DNA from: Thermoflexales bacterium
Lineage (GTDB): Bacteria > Chloroflexota > Anaerolineae > Fen-1058
Assembly (NCBI GenBank): GCA_016931085.1
Contig: JAFGFO010000473.1
Coordinates: 1-14,235, forward strand
Reading direction: 5' to 3'
Length of the DNA: 14,235 nt
Shown here: piece after piece, positions 6,738 through 11,019 of the stretch
Layout: each line of letters begins with the position of its first letter
How positions within the stretch are numbered: the stretch's first letter is position 1
Made by a program: the position numbers and the translations under genes
The notes under the pieces: generated by a model
What the model saw: only the letters and a program-made list of their open reading frames with translations
Database searches by the model: none
What the model was told of the DNA's origin: nothing

Positions 6738-7799
6738 ATGAACAACTTGAAACTTGAAACCTTGAAACCTGAAACCCCAAGCTCTTACGCCTCGGCTGGC
6801 GTGGATATTGAGGCCGGGGAACGCGCCGTCGAGTTGATGGCGGACGCCGTTCGCCGCACCTACACCCCGGCCGTCCTGGCCGGCATCGGCGCGTTTGGCG
6901 GGCTGTTTGGCCTCAACGCGGCCCAGCTCGACCTGTCAGACCTGGTGCTGGTGGCCTCGACCGACGGTGTGGGCACCAAGACGATGATCGCCTCGGCGCT
7001 GGGGCGCTACGTTGGCGTGGGGCACGACATCGTCAATCACAGCGTGAACGATATCCTGGTGCAGGGTGCGCGCCCGCTCTTTTTCATGGACTATATCGCC
7101 TCGGCCAGGGTCGACCCTGAACAAGTCGCGACCGTCGTCCGGGGCTGCGCCGAAGCCTGCCGGGCCGTCGGCTGTGTGCTGCTGGGGGGCGAGACGGCCG
7201 AGATGCCCGGCGTGTACCAGCCGGGGGCGTTCGACCTGGTGGGCAGCATCGTGGGTTGGGTCCGGCGTGGCGCGATCGTCGACGGGAGCGCCGTACGGGC
7301 CGGCGACGTCTGCCTGGGACTGCGCTCGTCGGGCTTGCACACCAACGGCTATTCCCTGGTTCGGCGCATCTTTGCCGATACAGGCTGGGAGACGACCTTG
7401 CCCGAGCTGGGCACGTCGCTGGGTGAGGCCTTGCTCGCCCCGCACCGGGCCTATTTGGCCGAGATCGAGGCCCTGTGGGGCGCCGGCCTGGCGGTCAAGG
7501 CCATGGCGCACATCACCGGCGGCGGGTTCGTGGGGAACGTCCCGCGCGTGCTGCCTGCCAATATCGGCGTGGAGATAGACCGCGCCGCCTGGCAAGTGCC
7601 GCCCATCTTCCGCCTGATCCAGGAGCGGGGCAACGTGGACGAGATGGAGATGTACCGCGTCTTCAACATGGGGATCGGCATGGTTGTGGTGGTGGGGCGA
7701 GATGACGTCGATCGGGCCTTGAGTGTCCTGGGGGGCGAGGCCGTCGTCATCGGCCAGGCCGTTGCCTGGGACGAGTCCCGCCCCCGCGTGCAGTTGTAG
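6738..7799 (+). CDS. purM: Phosphoribosylformylglycinamidine cyclo-ligase (AIR synthetase)
   Basis: PurM closes the imidazole ring, converting FGAM to AIR with ATP. The 353-residue protein shows STDGVGTKTMIA (74-85), GHDIVNHSVNDILVQGARPL (95-114), GGETAEMPGVY (150-160), RSSGLHTNGYSL (196-207), HITGGGFVGNVPRV (258-271) and FNMGIGM (309-315), all characteristic of PurM. The start is taken as the ATG at 6738, with GGAG ten bases upstream. The family usually begins near SYASAGVDI, here residues 16-24. The extra N-terminal residues (NNLKLETLKPETP) are encoded largely by a TGAAA heptad array, so they are probably a repeat-derived, unstructured extension. An upstream in-frame extension would overlap purD and is not supported. 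Confidence 0.96.
   Translation: MNNLKLETLKPETPSSYASAGVDIEAGERAVELMADAVRRTYTPAVLAGIGAFGGLFGLNAAQLDLSDLVLVASTDGVGTKTMIASALGRYVGVGHDIVNHSVNDILVQGARPLFFMDYIASARVDPEQVATVVRGCAEACRAVGCVLLGGETAEMPGVYQPGAFDLVGSIVGWVRRGAIVDGSAVRAGDVCLGLRSSGLHTNGYSLVRRIFADTGWETTLPELGTSLGEALLAPHRAYLAEIEALWGAGLAVKAMAHITGGGFVGNVPRVLPANIGVEIDRAAWQVPPIFRLIQERGNVDEMEMYRVFNMGIGMVVVVGRDDVDRALSVLGGEAVVIGQAVAWDESRPRVQL
6746..6774 (+). repeat. Four heptads translated into the PurM N-terminus
   Basis: The units CTTGAAA (6746), CTTGAAA (6753), CTTGAAA (6761) and CCTGAAA (6768) follow a 7-base period, with one extra base between the second and third. They lie just after the purM ATG and encode LKLETLKPET. The unit sequence matches the arrays before purC and at the glycosyltransferase start. 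Confidence 0.85.
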
Positions 7800-7818
7800 A
7801 CCACGGTTCAGTTTCTGT

Positions 7819-7847
7819 TTGACACTATCACGAGATGATAGTATCAT
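7819..7847 (+). promoter_or_regulatory. Consensus promoter of the regulator/nucleotidyltransferase cassette
   Basis: TTGACA (7819-7824, perfect -35) and TATCAT (7842-7847) are separated by exactly 17 bases, so this is a strong sigma-70-type promoter candidate. Transcription should begin near 7854, giving a leader of only about 12 bases before the ATG at 7866. It makes the cassette a transcription unit separate from purM. Confidence 0.8.
7824..7847 (+). promoter_or_regulatory. Operator-like inverted repeats inside the promoter
   Basis: ACTATCA (7824-7830), cgaga, TGATAGT (7836-7842) is a perfect 7-bp inverted repeat filling the spacer. It overlaps a second palindrome, ATGATA-G-TATCAT (7835-7847), that includes the -10 box. 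The result is three half-sites in a row: TATCA, TGATA, TATCA. A protein bound here would block RNA polymerase. The first gene of the cassette, a probable winged-helix protein, is the natural candidate, as an autorepressor. Confidence 0.65.
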
Positions 7848-7865
7848 GGGGATGGGAGGGACGGC

Positions 7866-8417
7866 ATGGACTTGTGTTTCGATTCGACTGTGTGGAAGCG
7901 AATGGCGAAAATCGCTCCCCCTGGCAGCCGGGAGCACGCTTCTCTTCGCCGGCTAGTTTTGTTGGGTATCATGCGCGAGCACGAGGGCAAAACACTCACT
8001 TGCGCCGTGTTGATGGGACATGCCTACACACTGCTCGGGCCACATTCATTCGGCGACGACCCTGAGCAAAGCTTCTGGCGGGATATCCAGGCCCTGCGCC
8101 GCGCCGGTTTCAATCTCCGCTTTATTCGCGCTGGCTCTCAGCCTGGTTATTGCTATTCTTCTCAGCTTGATCCGATACAGCGTATGCGTGAACAGATTTC
8201 GCGCCTGCACCCGCTTCAGATGGCTGCCTGGCGGCGCATGACGCCTGCCATGCGCTTGGCTCTGGCGGATCAGCTTTTTGTCGAAGCACGCGAGGCCGCG
8301 CGCCGTGATGAGCGGCGGCGGCGCCCCCACCTTTCTGAACAAGAGATTCAACAGCGCGTCTTGCGCCGGATGCACGGCGCGGGGCTGGAGGAAAAACTTG
8401 GAACAGACGACGCCTGA
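7866..8417 (+). CDS. Probable winged-helix regulator/antitoxin-like protein paired with a nucleotidyltransferase
   Basis: A 183-residue soluble protein that I cannot name as a characterised family. Residues 25-55 look helical, and 68-98 (FWRDIQALRRAGFNLRFIRA, then a short GY-containing strand) resemble the recognition helix and wing of WYL/DeoR-type winged helices. Residues 119-171 form a charged helical region with WRRMTPAMRLALADQLF and HLSEQEIQQRVLRRMHG, an arrangement I associate with small proteins encoded beside nucleotidyltransferases. The ATG at 7866 has GGGAGGG five bases upstream; M13 is an alternative start. It is first in a two-gene unit, overlaps the nucleotidyltransferase by 20 bases, and sits behind an operator-bearing promoter. 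By analogy with AbiEi, it may be an autoregulating antitoxin; this is inference. Confidence 0.7.
   Translation: MDLCFDSTVWKRMAKIAPPGSREHASLRRLVLLGIMREHEGKTLTCAVLMGHAYTLLGPHSFGDDPEQSFWRDIQALRRAGFNLRFIRAGSQPGYCYSSQLDPIQRMREQISRLHPLQMAAWRRMTPAMRLALADQLFVEAREAARRDERRRRPHLSEQEIQQRVLRRMHGAGLEEKLGTDDA
8387..8391 (+). promoter_or_regulatory. Ribosome binding site selecting the TTG start of the nucleotidyltransferase
   Basis: GGAGG lies 6 bases before TTG at 8398. It marks this TTG as the start, in preference to the upstream in-frame start at 8278, whose extension would overlap the preceding gene by 140 bases. Confidence 0.75.
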
Positions 8418-9015
8418 CGAATTGGCTTCCTTTGTCGCGCGAGTTACCACCGTGCTTGAAGAGCTTGGCATCGACTACTACATCGTCGGGGGTTATGCGG
8501 CGATTGCCTGGGGTGAGCCAAGGCTGACCATAGACGCCGATATTGTCGTGAACATGGCCAGCACCCACGTAAAAGCCTTTGTCGAGCGTTTCCCTATTGA
8601 CCAGGGCTACTATGTCAGCCAGGAGGGGATCTATGACGCACTGCGCCGCCGTTACGCTTTTAATGTCATTCACTCGTTTACGGGCGCGCGTGTTGACTTG
8701 ATGCCCGTGCCGGGCCGTGACGCGGCGACGAGGCAGGCCATGGCTCGCCGGCGGAGAATAGAGTTTGGGAGAGGATACACGGCTTACTTTGCCTCCCCCG
8801 AAGACATCTTGCTGTTCAAGTTGCGTTACTATGTGCAGACGGACAGCTCCAAGCATCTGCGCGACGCCCGCGGCATTCTAGCTGTGCAGGGTTCTGATCT
8901 GGACATGGATTACATCTCGGCCCAGGCTGCTCGCCTGGGCATTACACACGCGTTGGAGGCGCTCCAACGATTGGTAGACGAACAGAGCACTGACGAGCGC
9001 TTGAACATTGAATGA
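8398..9015 (+). CDS. Minimal nucleotidyltransferase-fold protein (possible toxin/AMPylase type)
   Basis: From TTG at 8398 the protein has 205 residues. It has the DNA polymerase beta-like nucleotidyltransferase signature: GG at 31-32 (YYIVGGYAAIAWG), the metal-binding pair Asp46 and Asp48 in TIDADIVV, and a third candidate acid, Asp100, in ARVDLMPV. After the core come SPEDILLFKLRYY (133-145), KHLRDARGILAVQGSDLDMDY (152-172) and a helical tail, a layout common in small transferases near AbiEii and MNT proteins. All three acids are present, so activity is plausible; the substrate is unknown. It could be the toxin of a toxin-antitoxin or phage-defence pair with the preceding gene, or a nucleotidyltransferase with a housekeeping target. 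It sits between purM and purN but has no visible purine role. Confidence 0.85.
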   Translation: MEQTTPDELASFVARVTTVLEELGIDYYIVGGYAAIAWGEPRLTIDADIVVNMASTHVKAFVERFPIDQGYYVSQEGIYDALRRRYAFNVIHSFTGARVDLMPVPGRDAATRQAMARRRRIEFGRGYTAYFASPEDILLFKLRYYVQTDSSKHLRDARGILAVQGSDLDMDYISAQAARLGITHALEALQRLVDEQSTDERLNIE

Positions 9016-9316
9016 GTCAAGAATGGCAGGAGTTCCTTTTTTAGTGGCAAATCATAGCGCGGCACGCTTCTCGCCGCCACCAAAGCTGTTTTACCGCCGA
9101 GAGCGCTGACGCAAAGCGCGCCGAGAATTTTTAATCTCACGAGGGCCGATTTTTGTCGTTCGTCTTTGCTCCTTCATCATGGACACAAAATTATACTCTA
9201 TGGCCGCGCCCGGCATAACTTGCTTCGGTACACACCTCGTGAGCGTTGACCAATTTGGGATTCTCGCGTAAAATACCCAGACGCTACAGCAACTTTTCGC
9301 ATAACGTGAGGATACT
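9016..9316 (+). other. Intergenic region between the nucleotidyltransferase and purN
   Basis: These 301 bases hold no convincing gene. They are visibly more AT-rich than the flanking pur genes. There is a short GCGCT/AGCGC hairpin (9103-9119), a T6 run (9037-9042) behind only a 4-bp stem, and the purN promoter near the 3' end. A short basic reading frame on the - strand (peptide start near 9178, stop at 9091) has no family features and I do not accept it. Confidence 0.6.
9246..9274 (+). promoter_or_regulatory. Promoter of purN
   Basis: TTGACC (9246-9251) and TAAAAT (9269-9274) with a 17-base spacer. Expected transcription start near 9281, about 36 bases before the purN ATG. It gives purN expression independent of the upstream purine genes, from which the inserted cassette separates it. 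Confidence 0.75.
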
Positions 9317-9913
9317 ATGACGCGCATAGCCATCTTGATTTCAGGTCACGGGTCGAACCAGCAGGCCATCATGGACGCCGTGGCAGGCGGGCGACTGCCC
9401 GGCGTTGAGCTGGCCCTGGTCGCCTCGAACCGCAAGGACGCCTACGGCATCCATCGGGCAATCGAGCGCGGGGTGCCGGTGGTGTATTTCCCGCTGGCGC
9501 CCTACACGCGGGCCGGGCGGGACCGCCGGCAGTACGATGCCGACCTGGCTGCCATCCTGGGCGCGTTCGACGTGAGCTGGGTGGTGCTGGCCGGCTGGAT
9601 GCACGTCCTAAGCGCCGCCTTCCTGGGCCGCTTCCCATCGCGGGTGGTCAACCTGCACCCGGCCTTGCCCGGCAGGCTTGCCGGCACGCACGCTATCCAG
9701 CGTGCCTACGAGGCCTACCGGCAGGGCCAGATCGACCACACCGGCGTGATGGTACACCTGGTGCCCGACGAGGGCGTGGACGTGGGGCCGGTCGTGGCTC
9801 AGCTTGAGGTGCCCATCCAGCCGCAGGACAGCCTGGACGAGTTGGAAGCGCGCATCCACGCTGCCGAGCATAGCCTGCTCGTGCAGGCGCTGCATAGCCT
9901 GTTGTGCGGCTGA
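9317..9913 (+). CDS. purN: Phosphoribosylglycinamide formyltransferase (GAR transformylase)
   Basis: PurN transfers a formyl group from 10-formyltetrahydrofolate to GAR, giving FGAR, between the PurD and PurL/Q steps. The 198-residue protein has the family layout: phosphate loop SGHGSN (9-14; many relatives have Asn or Arg where His11 is), SNRKDAYG (37-44), VVLAGWMHVLS (89-99), the catalytic Asn112 and His114 in NLHPALPG, and Asp155 in DEGVDVGP, equivalent to E. coli Asp144. The ATG at 9317 has GAGGA four bases upstream. Unlike the Bacillus arrangement, where purM and purN adjoin, the regulator/nucleotidyltransferase cassette lies between them. A strong promoter-like element begins two bases after its stop. 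Confidence 0.96.
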   Translation: MTRIAILISGHGSNQQAIMDAVAGGRLPGVELALVASNRKDAYGIHRAIERGVPVVYFPLAPYTRAGRDRRQYDADLAAILGAFDVSWVVLAGWMHVLSAAFLGRFPSRVVNLHPALPGRLAGTHAIQRAYEAYRQGQIDHTGVMVHLVPDEGVDVGPVVAQLEVPIQPQDSLDELEARIHAAEHSLLVQALHSLLCG

Positions 9914-9914
9914 A

Positions 9915-9943
9915 TTGCCAAACTGGCTGAAAACAGCTATAAT
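9915..9943 (+). promoter_or_regulatory. Promoter of the glycosyltransferase
   Basis: TTGCCA (9915-9920) and a perfect TATAAT (9938-9943) with a 17-base spacer, just after purN. Transcription should begin near 9950, giving a leader of about 145 bases before the TTG at 10096. Confidence 0.75.
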
Positions 9944-10095
9944 CACTTGGCTATTCGCGCTATCTGGTTGATTTCGATACAATTTCTGTGTGCGACGCTT
10001 CGATGTCAACAGGCTATTCCGATAGCCCAATCACCACCAGCCCGGCGCGGGTCAAGCAGGATGAGTGCCGTTCTGCGTAGGACTTTACCTGAGAC
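9944..10095 (+). other. Leader of the glycosyltransferase with a small hairpin and a 12-codon upstream frame
   Basis: The octamer GGCTATTC occurs at 9949 and again at 10012. The second copy is part of a 6-bp stem, GGCTAT-TCCG-ATAGCC (10012-10027). An ATG at 10061 opens a 12-codon frame whose TGA (10097-10099) overlaps the TTG start in TTGA, which could couple translation, but it has no ribosome binding site. I see no known riboswitch. Confidence 0.4.
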
Positions 10096-10114
10096 TTGAA
10101 CTTGAAACCTGAAA
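10088..10114 (+). repeat. Heptad array at the glycosyltransferase start
   Basis: The units are CCTGAGA, CTTGAA (one base short), CTTGAAA and CCTGAAA. The array spans the start codon: the TTG at 10096 and a second in-frame TTG at 10102 are both supplied by CTTGAA units. The translated residues NLKPET match part of the PurM extension. Confidence 0.8.
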
Positions 10115-10884
10115 CGATTTTTCTTTCCGTCATCATCCCTTGCTACAACGAGCAAAAGAACCTGGAAGCCAGGGTGTTGGACGAATTGCATGCTTATTTG
10201 AGCCAACAGGCCTACACCTGGGAGGCCATCGTCGTCAACGATGGATCCACCGATGGCAGCCGGGGTTTGGTCGATCGTTTCGTCCAGGGCAAGGCGGCCT
10301 TCTCGTTGGTGGACATTCCACACGGCGGCAAGCCGGCCGCCGTGTGGGCGGGTGTCCAGCAAGCCAGGGGGGAGATCATCCTGTTCACTGATATGGACCA
10401 ATCCACCCCGATCGACGAAGTGGGCAAGCTGTTGGACTGGTACGCGCAGGGTTTTGATGTAGTGATCGGCTCGCGTGGCGCCGAACGGGAGGGCTTTTCC
10501 ATCATCCGTCAGGCCGGCAGTTTTGTCTTTCGTACCCTCCGCCGCCTTTTTTTGCTGCGCGGGATCAGCGACACACAATGCGGCTTCAAGTCCTGCCGGC
10601 GCCAGGCCGCTTTGAATGCTTTCCCACACCTCCAGTTTTTCAAAGAGAAGGACAGGCCTCCCGGTTGGAAGGTTTCGGCCTATGACGTTGAGTTGCTGTA
10701 CCTGATGGAACGCGCCGGTTACCGGATCAAAGAGGTCGTCGTCAGGTGGCGCAACCGCGATCAGAGTGACACCAAGGGCCAGGCGGGGGACCTGGCGCGC
10801 TACGTCAAAGAGTCTATCGAGATGGCGCAGGAAGTCACGCGCGTGAAACTCAACCAACTCAAAGGACTGTACGATAAAGCTTGA
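10096..10884 (+). CDS. GT2 family glycosyltransferase (dolichyl-phosphate sugar transferase-like)
   Basis: A 262-residue GT-A fold transferase expected to move a sugar from a nucleotide donor to a lipid phosphate or similar acceptor at the inner face of the membrane. Motifs: LSVIIPCYNEQKNLE (10-24), AIVVNDGSTDGS (44-55), the metal-binding DxD as DMD (99-101) in ILFTDMDQSTPI, VIGSR (123-127), and GISDTQCGFK (156-165), typical of the DPM1/ALG5-like subgroup. There is no C-terminal membrane anchor, unlike many polyisoprenyl-phosphate transferases. The TTG at 10096 lies in the heptad array with no good ribosome binding site; a start at the second TTG (10102) is possible. It has its own promoter and no obvious link to purines. 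Acceptor and sugar cannot be read from the sequence. Confidence 0.88.
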   Translation: MNLKPETIFLSVIIPCYNEQKNLEARVLDELHAYLSQQAYTWEAIVVNDGSTDGSRGLVDRFVQGKAAFSLVDIPHGGKPAAVWAGVQQARGEIILFTDMDQSTPIDEVGKLLDWYAQGFDVVIGSRGAEREGFSIIRQAGSFVFRTLRRLFLLRGISDTQCGFKSCRRQAALNAFPHLQFFKEKDRPPGWKVSAYDVELLYLMERAGYRIKEVVVRWRNRDQSDTKGQAGDLARYVKESIEMAQEVTRVKLNQLKGLYDKA

Positions 10885-10895
10885 GGGCGATTGCT

Positions 10896-10918
10896 CCCTC
10901 TCCCTGCCGGGGAGAGGG
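10896..10918 (+). repeat. GC-rich hairpin after the glycosyltransferase
   Basis: CCCTCTCCC, TGCCG, GGGAGAGGG: a perfect 9-bp stem with a 5-base loop, starting 11 bases after the stop codon. No T-run follows, only further G-rich sequence. It may act as a transcript end or stabiliser. It also looks like a dispersed intergenic repeat of a type found widely in GC-rich bacteria. Confidence 0.7.
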
Positions 10919-10940
10919 CTGGGGTGAGGGGCGAGGTCGA

Positions 10941-10954
10941 GTTTACGTTTTACG
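10941..10954 (-). repeat. Two heptads in reverse orientation
   Basis: GTTTACG and TTTTACG are the reverse complements of CGTAAAC and CGTAAAA; the latter is exactly a unit found before purC. They overlap the -35 region of the downstream promoter candidate. Confidence 0.55.
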
Positions 10955-10970
10955 CAAGTCGTGCTAAAAT
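10942..10970 (+). promoter_or_regulatory. Promoter of the phosphatase-like/propeller gene
   Basis: TTTACG (10942-10947, four of six consensus bases) and TAAAAT (10965-10970) with a 17-base spacer. The -35 box lies inside the reversed heptads. Transcription would start near 10977, just before a forward heptad array that makes up most of the leader. Confidence 0.55.
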
Positions 10971-10978
10971 TAGCTTAA

Positions 10979-11012
10979 CGTGATTTGTGACTCGTGACCA
11001 TAGCCCGTGACC
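10979..11012 (+). repeat. Variant heptad array forming the leader of the propeller gene
   Basis: The units are CGTGATT, TGTGACT, CGTGACC, ATAGCC (degenerate, six bases) and CGTGACC. The pattern is that of the TGAAAC arrays with AAA changed to AC. It ends 7 bases before the ATG at 11020, and no ribosome binding site is visible. Confidence 0.65.
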
Positions 11013-11019
11013 ATCAAAC

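Noticed and set aside
6936..7937. 333-codon open frame on the - strand opposite purM
   Set aside because: A shadow of purM. It also runs through the cassette promoter at 7819-7847.
8278..8397. Longer nucleotidyltransferase starting at 8278
   Set aside because: The extension overlaps the upstream gene by 140 bases and reads as low-information residues. The TTG at 8398 has an ideal ribosome binding site.
9028..9042. Terminator after the nucleotidyltransferase (AGGA-GT-TCCT then T6)
   Set aside because: The stem is only 4 bp with a 2-base loop, too weak to call a terminator despite the T-run.
9091..9333. 80-codon - strand frame between the cassette and purN
   Set aside because: It covers the purN promoter and start, is rich in basic residues without a motif, and lacks a good promoter; probably chance.
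9944..10095. Riboswitch in the glycosyltransferase leader
   Set aside because: Only one 6-bp stem and a repeated octamer are visible, with no conserved aptamer core I recognise.
10006..10857. 283-codon open frame on the - strand opposite the glycosyltransferase
   Set aside because: The sense strand carries clear GT2 motifs; the antisense translation matches nothing recognisable.
2387..11012. CRISPR array interpretation of the short repeats
   Set aside because: The units are 7-8 bases without spacers of regular length, and no cas genes are present.
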